Assembly (NCBI GenBank): GCA_963753285.1
Contig: CAVWBT010000012.1
Location: 107,736 to 171,735, forward strand
Source: JAHEDH01 sp963753285
Lineage (GTDB): Bacteria; Actinomycetota; Acidimicrobiia; Spongiisociales; ZC4RG35
Direction of reading: 5' to 3'
Length of the DNA stretch: 64,000 nucleotides
A program made the position numbers and the translations under genes. How positions within the stretch are numbered: position 1 is the stretch's first letter; each line of letters opens with the position of its first letter. Below the pieces are notes generated by a model. The model had not been told where the DNA came from, made no database searches, and saw nothing but the letters and a program-made list of their open reading frames with translations. This document shows, one piece after another, positions 27,324-36,497 of this stretch.

Positions 27324-29453
27324 ATGCGGAAACGCATCACATCCATCGTTCTCGCCTTCAGCCTGATTCTGCTGGTGAGCATCGGGATCGCCTCACCGGT
27401 CGAGCCGGGCGAAGAAGAGGGTGGGGGCAACAATCTCGCCACACCGGTCATCTTCGCCGAGGGTTATGGACTGGGCGGGATCCAGGTCGATCCCGACGAC
27501 GTCACCAGCACCGGGATGCCCGGACTGCTGAAGCCTGCATGTGGCGGCGCCGAGCACTTCGCCTCGGGCGGCCACCTGGTCCAGTTCCCGTCCTCCGGGT
27601 TGGATCCGATCACGTATCAACTCCAGATCGATGGCACCGTCTTTGGCGAGGAGATCGGTCTCGGTACGGCGGCCCAAGGGAGCTACTTCCTGCAGCCGTA
27701 CTCGCTGAAACCTCTCGCAGGGGGTGCCGCAGATCGGTTCGGCATGGAGACGTGCTGGGAGGCCGACTGGACGGATGGCTCCGGCATCGACATGGTCGAA
27801 GCCGACTTCGTCGACGTGGGCGACAGCCTGGTCCGAGTCCTCCGGCGTGAGAGCAACAACCCGATCAGGGTCGAGTTCACCCTGTATCAGAGCACCGACG
27901 TCGCCGGCACGTTCCAAGACGGCACGTTGCTGGATGGATACACGATGACTCAACTCTGGCCGCCGTCCTTCTCCGATGGCAAGCCGCCATCGGTCGGAGG
28001 TGGCGAGCGCATCGAGGTCTGGGGTATCGCCGACCAGGGCGGCATGGGAGTGAAGGCGCCGGCCGAGCTGGCAAGCGTGTTCACACAGAACGCAAGACTC
28101 ACGATCGACAAACTGACCTGGAGCGAGCTCCCCGACACGTTCGGGGACGGAAACCGCGAGGGATACCCGACCGGTGTCATTCCCGACACGTTCGAGAGTG
28201 GCTATGACGCCTACATCGAGTCCGTCGAGTACGACGGGCTGGTCGGCGGAGGAGAGGGCGAAGGCGGCTTCTCTTCAGAGGTCAACCAGGGCGGTCGTGC
28301 TCTGTACGGGTTCAACTGGGGTGTCGGACAAGGAGTCGACACGGGGTGGTACCGCGTCACCCTGAGCATCGACCAGCTCGCCAACGGTATCGCGGCGAAC
28401 GCCCTGATCACCGGAGTGAACCCGGCAGATCAGCTGGCCGATGAGAGCGAAGGCGGAAGCGACGCCGGTTCGAAGGGGTTCTTCCCTCCGACCTTCGTCG
28501 AGGACGCCTCACACGGCAACTACCTGTACGTCGACGTGTACATCACCGAAGGAGGCACCGGTGGTGGAGGCGGCGGCGGTGGCGAAGGCGGACATGGCAA
28601 CATGACCGGCAAGGTCACCACCGAGGCCGGGGACGCGCTCGAAGGCAAGAAGGTGACTGCCTACTCGACCAACGGCTCGCCGGCCGGACAGACGGTCACC
28701 GACGCCGAAGGCGAGTTCTCGATGAACCTCGTTCCTGGCACATACAAGGTCGGTGTCACGGACACTGGCGGCGCGTACCGCGGAGAGTTCTTCGACGACA
28801 AGGAGGCCGTCGATACGGCGGACGACATCGTCGTGGCCGGTGGGGACACGGCCTATGTCACCATCGAGTTGGCCGAAGTCAGCGACCCTGGAGGTGGCGG
28901 TGGAGGAACCATCTTCACACCTGCTCCGGTTCCCGGATGCGGATTCGACGATGTCGACTCCTCCAACATGTTCTGCGCCGAGATCCAGTGGATGCTCCAG
29001 CAGGGCATCACCAATGGCTGCGGCCAGGGCGAGTTCTGCCCGAAGCAGATCGTGACCAGGGCGCAGATGGCGTCGATGTTCGCGCGAGCGCTCGGACTGA
29101 CAGAGACCGGTGACGTCGACCATTTCAACGACGACAACGGTTCGGTTCACGAACAGAACATCAATCGCCTGGCTTACGCCGGGATCACGGTCGGCTGCGG
29201 TGAGAAGCAATTCTGCCCGGACGAGCCGATGACCAGGGCACAGATGGCGTCGATGTTCGCTCGTGCGTTCAAGCTGACGCTGGGCGCCGACATCGATCGG
29301 TTCACCGATGACAACGGTTCGGTTCACGAGAAGGACATCAACTGCCTCGCGGAGGCCGGAATCACACTCGGCTGCGGCGAGAAGCAGTTCTGCCCCGAGG
29401 GCCTGATGCTGAGGGAGCAACTCGCTGCCTTCTTCCATCGGGCGATGAACTGA
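27324..29453 (+). CDS. Large secreted protein with a carboxypeptidase-regulatory-like domain and three SLH-like repeats
   Basis: 709 residues from ATG 27324 with a strong ribosome site (GAGGAGGAAG). A signal peptide covers about residues 1-24. The N-terminal 400 residues are unrecognised. A Gly-rich hinge (about 410-425) precedes a MetX-like GKVTTEAGDALEGKKVTAYSTNG beta-sandwich of the carboxypeptidase-regulatory type. A second Gly hinge leads to three C-terminal repeats. Each repeat pairs a helix (EIQWMLQQGITNGCG) with a FCP...TRAQMASMFARA segment, resembling S-layer homology domains, with a Cys pair per repeat (GCGEKQFCP). These repeats probably tie the protein to the cell envelope. A terminator follows at 29464. 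Confidence 0.82.
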   Translation: MRKRITSIVLAFSLILLVSIGIASPVEPGEEEGGGNNLATPVIFAEGYGLGGIQVDPDDVTSTGMPGLLKPACGGAEHFASGGHLVQFPSSGLDPITYQLQIDGTVFGEEIGLGTAAQGSYFLQPYSLKPLAGGAADRFGMETCWEADWTDGSGIDMVEADFVDVGDSLVRVLRRESNNPIRVEFTLYQSTDVAGTFQDGTLLDGYTMTQLWPPSFSDGKPPSVGGGERIEVWGIADQGGMGVKAPAELASVFTQNARLTIDKLTWSELPDTFGDGNREGYPTGVIPDTFESGYDAYIESVEYDGLVGGGEGEGGFSSEVNQGGRALYGFNWGVGQGVDTGWYRVTLSIDQLANGIAANALITGVNPADQLADESEGGSDAGSKGFFPPTFVEDASHGNYLYVDVYITEGGTGGGGGGGGEGGHGNMTGKVTTEAGDALEGKKVTAYSTNGSPAGQTVTDAEGEFSMNLVPGTYKVGVTDTGGAYRGEFFDDKEAVDTADDIVVAGGDTAYVTIELAEVSDPGGGGGGTIFTPAPVPGCGFDDVDSSNMFCAEIQWMLQQGITNGCGQGEFCPKQIVTRAQMASMFARALGLTETGDVDHFNDDNGSVHEQNINRLAYAGITVGCGEKQFCPDEPMTRAQMASMFARAFKLTLGADIDRFTDDNGSVHEKDINCLAEAGITLGCGEKQFCPEGLMLREQLAAFFHRAMN

Positions 29454-29463
29454 CCCAACATCG

Positions 29464-29490
29464 AAGGGGGGCCCGACTCGGGCCCCCCTT
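29464..29490 (+). terminator. Rho-independent-type terminator after the SLH-repeat gene
   Basis: A perfect 11-bp stem (AAGGGGGGCCC against GGGCCCCCCTT) with a GACTC loop starts 11 bases after the stop codon at 29453. It has only a short T stretch, as is common in high-GC actinobacteria. It separates the SLH-repeat gene from the LPFTG-protein gene. Confidence 0.85.
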
Positions 29491-29510
29491 CTCAGCGTTC
29501 AGGAGCACTC

Positions 29511-31562
29511 ATGCACAGACACACCGGATTCCCCGGGCCACGGCCGGTCCTCGCGGCAGCAGTCGGGCTGGCGCTGCTGATCGGGTCCGGCACCGGTTCG
29601 GCTCTCGCCGAGACGGAGCCGATCCCAGATGCCACCGAACAGATCACCACACCCGATGACCACCACGATGCAGGAGAAGACGCCACCCACGATGGATCCG
29701 AGCACGAAGGCTCCGGTCAAGGCACCGACCACGAAGGCACCGACCACGAAGGCACCGACCACGAGGGAACCGACCACGAGGGCTCCGATAGCGGCGGCCA
29801 TGCTGCGACCAAGCTGAGCTGCACCGACATCGACCCGACCTGGAGCGAGGTCGCGCTCACAGGGCATCCGCTGTCCGGCCACTATCAGGTCGGCGATGCA
29901 CATCGTTCGGTCGAATTCTTCGTCTATGACGCACCGGCCGGCGGCAAGCTGGTGAACTGGAGCTCCGACGCCCCACTTTCTGCGGTCATCCTCCGGTCCG
30001 GCCAGGACGCCGCTACCTACGAATACGAGCCGCCAGCCACGAACGCCTCTGGCCTCCAGCCGCCATTGGTCGATCGCGACGGCAGAAACCTCGCCGCCGT
30101 CATCGCCTGTTACCAGCCCGACCCCATCGACGTCGGCATCGACATCCATCTCTCCGACTCGACGGATCCCGTCGAGGTCGGCACCCAATTCGCCTACGTG
30201 ATCGAAGTGGACGCCTCCGGCTATCTGAACGGATCCTCGATCCTCCTCGAACTCGCTCCGGAGGTCACCGCGATCGATGGAGGAGATTGCACGATCTCGG
30301 CACAACAGATCCAGTGCGCTCCACCCCTGAACGAAACCGTCAGTTGGACGACTGCCATCACGGTCGAGGCGGTTCAGTCCGGTGTTGCGGTGACATGGGC
30401 ACACCTCCAGGCCGAAGGCGACGAGACACCGGTGTCTGCGTCGGCCCTGGAAGTCACTCGCATCGTGGGTGACCGAGGGCACGGCGGCGGGTGCGGCGGA
30501 CATGAAGACGGCGGAGACGACCACACCTCCGGCGGCGATCACGAGGACGGGGCTTGCGGCAGCGATCAGCACGGCATGGCCGCAGCCTGCACTGCCGTCG
30601 ACCCGGCTGCGCAGACGTTGGTCCTCCAAGGCCCGTTCGCCAGCCGTCGGTACCAACTCGATGGACCGGGACAGGTCGAGATCCAGATCGAGATCGGCGA
30701 GACCACGGGAGCGCAGATGGCAACGTGGGAGGCAAACGTGCCCGTCGACGCCGTGCTGGCGCGGACGGGCAAACAGATCGAGGTCTACCCGAATGAGCCG
30801 GCGGCTTTCCAAGGCTCGGGCGTGGTGGGACCGCGCTCCGGGTCGGGGCCTCGACCGATGGCGGACATCGCGTTTTGTGTCGTCGATCGCCCAGCCGTGG
30901 ACCTGAGACTCTCCATCGACTCGGCGCCGACCATTCCACTGGGTGGCACGGGCTGGGTCTCGGTCACTCTCACCAACGACGGCTATCGGGACGCGTTCGA
31001 TGTCGCGCTCGCCATCGGCCCGAACGACAAGGTCGCCCTGCGCAACTGCGGCGACCACGCGGCAGTCGACGGGAAGTGTGAGCTGGACCCGATCGCCGGA
31101 GGAGACCACGTCGAGCTGAATCTCAGACTCGACGGTGTCGCCGCGGGGTCGGAGACGCTGACCGTTGTCGTCTCGGCCGAGAACGAAGACGCCGGCAGTC
31201 TCGAGAACAACACGGCGACCCAGCCGATCACGGTCAAAGCTCGCACCCTGCAGAGCCCGACGGAGGAGCCCACGGTGTACGACACCGTCGTACCACCGTT
31301 CGACGAGCCGCCTGCGGATCCTCCTCCGGTCGTACTCTCGACGGAGCTGGAAGCGGCGGCTGAGGAGACCGAGGTCGCTCCACCGGCCGCCGTGACGCCG
31401 GAGCAGACCGTGCTGCCCTTCACCGGAACCCTGACGCTCGGCTTGATGGCGAACGCGGGAGCGGCGATGCTCGCTGCCGGCAGCCTGCTCATCGCAGGCG
31501 TGAACCTGCTCGATCATCGGTCGACCCATGCCAGACGGAGGAGGGGGCGAACGACAGCTTGA
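29511..31562 (+). CDS. LPFTG cell-wall-anchored surface protein
   Basis: 683 residues. A signal peptide covers about residues 1-33. An acidic/His-rich region contains four TDHEG repeats (about residues 72-92). Two unrecognised domains follow that share the pattern C(T)DIDPTW.../C(T)AVDPAAQ...W. Then come two CARDB/DUF11-like beta-sandwiches (DLRLSIDSAPTIPLGGTGWVSVTLTND). The C-terminus is a classical sorting signal: LPFTG, a hydrophobic stretch, and the positive tail ARRRRGR. A sortase would cleave it and link it to peptidoglycan; no sortase is in the window. The His/Asp-rich segments (DHHDAGEDATHDGSEHEG and GGHEDGGDDHTSGGDHEDG) could bind metal ions, which would fit the copper-protein gene downstream. 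Confidence 0.85.
   Translation: MHRHTGFPGPRPVLAAAVGLALLIGSGTGSALAETEPIPDATEQITTPDDHHDAGEDATHDGSEHEGSGQGTDHEGTDHEGTDHEGTDHEGSDSGGHAATKLSCTDIDPTWSEVALTGHPLSGHYQVGDAHRSVEFFVYDAPAGGKLVNWSSDAPLSAVILRSGQDAATYEYEPPATNASGLQPPLVDRDGRNLAAVIACYQPDPIDVGIDIHLSDSTDPVEVGTQFAYVIEVDASGYLNGSSILLELAPEVTAIDGGDCTISAQQIQCAPPLNETVSWTTAITVEAVQSGVAVTWAHLQAEGDETPVSASALEVTRIVGDRGHGGGCGGHEDGGDDHTSGGDHEDGACGSDQHGMAAACTAVDPAAQTLVLQGPFASRRYQLDGPGQVEIQIEIGETTGAQMATWEANVPVDAVLARTGKQIEVYPNEPAAFQGSGVVGPRSGSGPRPMADIAFCVVDRPAVDLRLSIDSAPTIPLGGTGWVSVTLTNDGYRDAFDVALAIGPNDKVALRNCGDHAAVDGKCELDPIAGGDHVELNLRLDGVAAGSETLTVVVSAENEDAGSLENNTATQPITVKARTLQSPTEEPTVYDTVVPPFDEPPADPPPVVLSTELEAAAEETEVAPPAAVTPEQTVLPFTGTLTLGLMANAGAAMLAAGSLLIAGVNLLDHRSTHARRRRGRTTA
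29720..29784 (+). repeat. 15-bp in-frame tandem repeat encoding TDHEG
   Basis: Four near-identical 15-base units (ACCGACCACGAAGGC and variants with GAGGG) lie in the surface-protein gene. The unit length is a multiple of three, so copy-number change would lengthen or shorten the His/Asp/Glu-rich segment without a frameshift. Confidence 0.85.
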
Positions 31563-31687
31563 GAATTCTCTAACCCCGTCCAGACTCGCCGCGAACACAC
31601 GGTCGCTGATCATGACGTGATGTCGACGGCCCAGGATCCTCAACCCCCTTCACCGACCACCACCGCGAGGTTCGAGGAGTTCGGGTC

Positions 31688-33869
31688 ATGAGCGTGCGCT
31701 GGTCGAACGCCCCCAGCCGGGCTCGCCGGTTCGACAGGGCACAGCTGGCCGTTGTGGCGTTTCTGCTGGTCTCCCTGAGCCCGGGGTTGGCTGCTGCACT
31801 CGCCGGCGCACCGGTGACGATCACCATCGGCAGCTCGCTCGATCCGTCCTCGGTCACGATCGAACCGGGAACCAGCGTCACCTGGGTGAACGCCGACTCC
31901 GAACGCCACCGGATGGCGTCGACCTCGGGGCCTGAACGGTTCGACTCGGGCAACCTCGATCCCGGACAGTCGTTCACGATGACCTTCGACCTCGCCGGCA
32001 CGTACTCCTACATCGACGATCGCAACGAGGACGACCCCGGCTACTTCGGGACGGTCATCGTGTCCTCGGGGGCTCCCTCGACGCCGCTCCCCGGCGGTGG
32101 CGGAGGCTCGGGGGGAACCGTTGCTGTCGACGTGGGCGATCGCATCTATCGGCCTGCCTCGGTGACCGTGAGTCCCGGAACGACCGTCACCTGGACGAAC
32201 GTCGACGACCGCCCGCACACCGTCACCGACCGCGCCGGATCGTTCGATTCGGGGATCTTCGACACCGGCGGCACCTACACGCGGACCTTCGACACGCCTG
32301 GAACCTTCCAGTACTTCTGCACACTCCATCCGGACATGGTCGGGACGGTCGCGGTCACGGGCGCAGACGGTGGGGCGCCGCCTCCACCTGCGCCGGCACC
32401 CCCGCCGACCACTCCCGCCCCACCACCGCCGCCACCGACGACTCCGGGATCGGTGTCGATCTTCGACAACGGCTACACCCCGGCCTCGCTGTCGGTGACC
32501 GAAGGCACGACCGTCACCTGGACCAACACCGGGGCAGCACCGCACACCGCAACCGACCGAGCCGGGCGATTCGACTCCGGCTTCATGATGACCGGTGACA
32601 CCTTCAGTCGGACACTGACGACCGCCGGAACGTACGAGTACTTCTGCACGATCCACCCCGAGATGGTCGCAACGATCGTCGTGACCGGTGCAGGCGGCAC
32701 GGCGCCGCCTCCTCCTCCACCGGCGAATCCCGCTCCCCCGGCTTCGGCACCGGTCGCACCTGTCCCGGGAGGAATCGAGGTGGTCGACAATGCCTTCCGG
32801 CCGGCAACCAGGCAGATCACGGCGGGAACGACACTGGTGTGGACGAACACCGGAGCGCTGCCACACACCGCGACCGATCGAGCGGGTCGCTTCGACTCGG
32901 GCCTGCTGATGAGCGGGGACACCTACCGCCGCACGTTCTCGAGCCCCGGAACCTTCGAGTACTTCTGCACGCTCCACCCCGAGATGATCGGCACGATCGT
33001 CGTGAGCGGCGCCGACGGCGCGGCGCCGCCTCCACCTCCGCCGGAGGTTGCGACGGGCAGCTCTTCGGCCGGAACGACCTCGGGCGGCGGTGACATCGAG
33101 GTGATCGACAACGACTACCTGCCTCCGACGATCACGGTTGCGAAGGGCTCCACACTGACCTGGTCGAACACCGGAGCGCTTCCCCACACGGTCACGGACC
33201 GCGCCGGCTGCGTTCGACTCGGGGATCATGATGTCGGGCGATCGCTATCGGAGGACGTTCTCGTCCGCCGGCAGCTTCGACTACTACTGCACGATCCATC
33301 CCGAGATGACGGCGACGGTGATCGTCACCGAGTCGGGCACACCGGTCGGCGATCAGACCGGTGGTGAGGGGCTCCTGGCCGCCGGAGACGATTCCGACGC
33401 ATCCGACGGGACAGCTTCGTCCGACGTGGATGAGTCACTGCCCAGTCGAGTGTCGGTCGACGTCATCGACAACGACTTCGATCCGAGCCCACTCAGGGTC
33501 GCCGTCGGCGGCGTGGTGTCGTGGACGAATGTCGGCGATCTGCCGCACACCGTCACCGCCGACGGATTCGACTCGGGCATCATGAGCCCCGGAGACACCT
33601 TCGAGTGGAGATTCAGCGAGGCCGGCACCTACGACTACGTGTGTGCGCTCCACCCGGGCATGGACGGCAGAATCGTCGTCGAGGCCGCTGCCTCCGAGAC
33701 GGATATCGCGGCAACCACTGCGGGTGCTGCTGGTTCGACGGGATCTTCACCGGGGAACTCGATGGCGTTCGCCATCTTCATGGCGGGCGGACTCGCCGTG
33801 GCGGGAGTGGGGATGGCGGTCGGCGTCGGCCGCTTCGCCAAGGCAGTCGACAACGGCACGCTGAGATGA
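31688..33869 (+). CDS. Membrane-anchored protein with six tandem cupredoxin domains (one-base frameshift)
   Basis: A signal/membrane segment (about residues 18-38) is followed by six plastocyanin-like domains. They lie at about 31814-32062, 32120-32356, 32453-32680, 32771-33003, 33092-33330 and 33450-33680, joined by Pro/Gly-rich linkers. Domains 2-6 each keep the type-1 copper ligand pattern: His in PHT(V/A)T, then Cys, His and Met in (Y/V)C-(T/A)-L/I-HP-x-M. Domain 1 has HRMA but lost the Cys/His/Met loop. A C-terminal helix (MAFAIFMAGGLAVAGVGMAVGV) anchors it. One extra base at about 33209 shifts the frame in domain 5; removing it restores DRAGAFDSGIMMSGD. Electron transfer or copper binding at the cell surface is inferred. 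The next gene overlaps its stop by ATGA. Confidence 0.88.
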
Positions 33870-34765
33870 GATGGGCTCGGCGTGATTCGAGAGACCCCGG
33901 CGAACGGACGCTCGCGACCCGGGCGGGATTGCGGGCGACCACCTGGCTCGTCGCTTCCCTCGGAATCATCCTGACGGCATGCGGGAGCGAGACCAGTCCG
34001 TTTCCCGAGGGGAGTGTCACCATCGTCGCCAACGTCGACATCGGCGTGGGTGAGTCTCGGATTCAGGTCGGGGTCGTTGGACCCGATGGAGATCGTCTGG
34101 GGGGTCCTGACGTACCGGTCTCGCTCGAGATCGCGGCGACCGATGGTGGCGAACCGGTCGTCTACGACGCCGAATGGGTCTGGCTTCTCGAGGACGTCGT
34201 CGGGCTCTACAAGACCGAAGCGGTGTTCGAGACCCCCGGCGTCTGGACCGTGAGTGTCGCTCCCGAGTCGGGGACGCCGCTCCCAGCCACAGGCTTTCAG
34301 GTGCTCGACGCGACGTTCGCCCCCGACGTAGGGGACGTCGCTCCGGTGGCACCGATCGACACGCTCGCAACCAAACCGCTCGACCAGCTGACCACCGATC
34401 CGAATCCCGACGAAGACTTCTACCGGCAGACGCTCGAAGAGGCCTTCAGCTCGGGACGCAGCACGGTTGTCGTGTTCTCGACACCGGCATTCTGCCGAAC
34501 CGCCAGCTGCGGGCCCGCGCTCGACATCGTCAAAGGAGTCAAGGCGGAGTATCCGGATGTCAACTTCGTCCACGTCGAGGTCTACACCGACCTTCAGAGC
34601 CCGGATTTTCAGCCGAGCCCGGAGTTTCTCGCACCGGCGCTTGGTGCCGAGTACTGGAATCTGCCGACCGAGCCATGGGTGTTCGTCGTCGACGCCGACG
34701 GGATCGTGACGGCCCGATTCGAGGGGACGGCCACCACCGAGGATCTTCGCAGCAGTCTCGGCTGA
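33866..34765 (+). CDS. Thioredoxin-like fold lipoprotein with Cys-X4-Cys
   Basis: 299 residues starting at ATG 33866, which overlaps the TGA of the cupredoxin gene, so the two are co-translated. The signal peptide ends in a lipobox (IILTAC, Cys39). An Ig-like or FixG-like beta domain (about 50-150) has ATDGGEPVVYDAEWVWLLEDVVGLYKTEAVFETPGVW. The C-terminal thioredoxin-like domain has FSTPAFCRTASCGPALDIVK and TEPWVFVVDADGIVTARFEG. The Cys-X4-Cys replaces the usual CXXC, as in several Sco/peroxiredoxin-like variants. With the copper protein it may deliver or reduce copper, or maintain cysteine ligands outside the membrane. This pairing is inference. Confidence 0.85.
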   Translation: MRWARRDSRDPGERTLATRAGLRATTWLVASLGIILTACGSETSPFPEGSVTIVANVDIGVGESRIQVGVVGPDGDRLGGPDVPVSLEIAATDGGEPVVYDAEWVWLLEDVVGLYKTEAVFETPGVWTVSVAPESGTPLPATGFQVLDATFAPDVGDVAPVAPIDTLATKPLDQLTTDPNPDEDFYRQTLEEAFSSGRSTVVVFSTPAFCRTASCGPALDIVKGVKAEYPDVNFVHVEVYTDLQSPDFQPSPEFLAPALGAEYWNLPTEPWVFVVDADGIVTARFEGTATTEDLRSSLG

Positions 34766-34771
34766 ACGTAC

Positions 34772-35569
34772 TCAAACCACCTGGATCTGGATCTCCGAGA
34801 CGTAGTCGGGCCGATCGGTCAGGAACTCCGCAGGCACGTCGAGATCCGGCTCGGCGGAGAACCTCAGGTAGACGATCCATGCCGGACCGGCGAGCCGGTA
34901 GCCAGCACCAGCCGCCCATGCCGAGATGATCGACCTCGCCTGTCCGAGCTCGGGATAGTCGCCTTGGACGAGCGTGGCGGCGACCTGGGCGGCGGGTGTG
35001 CGGACGTTGCGAACTCGCCCGATCGCGTCGAGCGGCCCGGTGGTCGGGATGAGGACCTCGACATCGCGATCAGCGCCCACCCGGCCGTGGTCCACGGCGG
35101 CCGGCGGACGACGGGCACGGCGCCCCTGTTTCAGCACGACGGATTCGGCCTCGACGAACAGAGGCGACAGGTCGGCGCCGTCGGAGATCCGGGTTCGAAT
35201 GGACGCCCAACGACCGGCCGGCCGCGTCAGGATCACCACGTCGAGAGCCGACTCCAGCTCGAGCTCGATGTCGAGCGCAGCGAGCTTGCGGTCGAGCTCG
35301 GCGCGCTGCGCCGTGATCTCCATCCGCCTGCGCTCCAACGCCGCCTGCACGGCTCCTGTTTCCACTGACGCTCGGATCTCTCGCAACGGCACCCCGAGAT
35401 CGCTGAGCGAGGCGATTCGCCTGAGCGCAGGGATCTGCGATGCCGTGTAGAACCGGTACCTCGTGGTCGGGTCGACATAGGCGGGCACGAACAACCCGAT
35501 GCTGTCGTAGTGCCGCAGACGCTTGGCAGACACACCGGTCAATTCGGCGAAGACTCCGATCGTGAACAT
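34772..35569 (-). CDS. MerR family transcriptional regulator with effector-binding domain
   Basis: 265 residues from ATG 35569 with AAGGAG upstream. The N-terminal MerR winged helix reads MFTIGVFAELTGVSAKRLRHYDSIGLF. A linker coiled coil (AALERRRMEITAQRAELDRKLAALDIELEL) follows, then a C-terminal GyrI/BmrR-like effector domain (about 120-265) ending EFLTDRPDYVSEIQIQVV. These regulators twist a promoter with an over-long spacer when a drug-like effector binds. Such a promoter lies immediately upstream facing the divergent oxidoreductase gene at 35631. It converges with the thioredoxin-like lipoprotein. Confidence 0.9.
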   Translation of the reverse strand: MFTIGVFAELTGVSAKRLRHYDSIGLFVPAYVDPTTRYRFYTASQIPALRRIASLSDLGVPLREIRASVETGAVQAALERRRMEITAQRAELDRKLAALDIELELESALDVVILTRPAGRWASIRTRISDGADLSPLFVEAESVVLKQGRRARRPPAAVDHGRVGADRDVEVLIPTTGPLDAIGRVRNVRTPAAQVAATLVQGDYPELGQARSIISAWAAGAGYRLAGPAWIVYLRFSAEPDLDVPAEFLTDRPDYVSEIQIQVV

Positions 35570-35577
35570 GCCGCTCC

Positions 35578-35608
35578 TTGACCTTCCCACGATGGGAAGG
35601 TTCATCAT
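35578..35608 (+). promoter_or_regulatory. MerR-type promoter: TTGACC, 19-bp spacer with dyad, CATCAT
   Basis: A -35-like TTGACC (35578-35583) and a -10-like CATCAT (35603-35608) are 19 bases apart. This is the over-long spacing typical of MerR-controlled promoters. Inside sits the perfect dyad ACCTTCCC-ACGAT-GGGAAGGT (35581-35601). It faces the oxidoreductase gene at 35631 and lies just upstream of merR on the other strand. Confidence 0.72.
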
Positions 35609-35630
35609 GAAACTCTAGAAAGGAGCACGC

Positions 35631-36435
35631 ATGAGCAGACCGATCCGTATCGCCGCCCAACTCCATCCCCAGCACGGCGCCTATCGGGGACTGAGGCGAG
35701 CCGTGGGCGCGGCCGAGGCCTCGGGATTCGACGTGGTGTACAACTGGGACCACTTCTTCCCGTTGTATGGCGACCCCGATGGTGCCCACTTCGAGTCGTG
35801 GACGATGCTCGGCGCGTGGGCCGAACAGACTTCCGACATCGAGTTCGGCCCGCTCGTGTCGTGCACGTCGTATCGCAATGCCGATCTCATCGCGGACATG
35901 GCCCGGACGCTCGATCACATCTCAGGTGGTCGATTCGTGCTCGGCCTGGGAGCCGGGTGGTTCGGGAAGGACTACGAGGAGTATGGGTACGAGTTCGGCA
36001 CTGCAGGATCCCGAATCGCGGGGCTCGAGACCGCCCTCGAGCGAATCAGAGGCCGGTGGGATCGTCTCAATCCTGCCCCGCTCCGCCGACCACCGATCCT
36101 CATCGGGGGGACCGGCGAGAAGAAGACCCTGCGGCTCGTGGCCGAGCACGCCGACGGCTGGCATGCGATGTTCCCCGAACATCCGTCAGAACTCGAGCCG
36201 AAGGTCGAAGCGCTGCTCGGCTGGTGCGATCGGGTCGGCCGCGATCCCGTCGGATATCGAGTGGGGCCTCGGCCTGGAGCCCGAGGTGCCCGAACAGCTC
36301 CGGGCGCTCGAACAACACGCCGATGCCTACGTCGAGATGGGCTTCACCCAGTTCACGCTCGGCTACAACGGCCCCGACTGGGACGTATCCACGGCGACGC
36401 CCTGGCTCGAGTGGCGCGACCGGCGAAACGGCTGA
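35631..36435 (+). CDS. LLM-class F420-dependent oxidoreductase (one-base frameshift)
   Basis: The gene starts at ATG 35631 with AAAGGAG upstream. It is a luciferase-like oxidoreductase (F420-type TIGR03560-like): RIAAQLHPQHGAYRGLRRAV, the ARTLDHISGGRFVLGLGAGWFGKDYEEYGYEFG block and PILIGGTGEKKTLRLVAEHADGWHAMF. An extra base near 36247 shifts the frame. Removal gives RDPSDIEWGLGLEPEVPEQL and a normal end at 36435. Without correction the reading runs into the next gene and looks like an 837-residue fusion, which I reject. Expression is probably controlled by the divergent MerR protein through the dyad promoter. Substrate is unknown; drug- or xenobiotic-responsive induction is a reasonable guess. 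Confidence 0.88.
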
Positions 36436-36497
36436 GAATCGGCTGCGGCCGTCACCACCCACCGCACGGCTTCGATCGTCCGGTGTACCGTGAAACG

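Noticed and set aside
29499..31643. A long minus-strand open frame opposite the LPFTG surface protein
   Set aside because: The plus-strand gene has signal peptide, repeats and sorting signal; the opposite frame is Arg/Gly-rich with no features.
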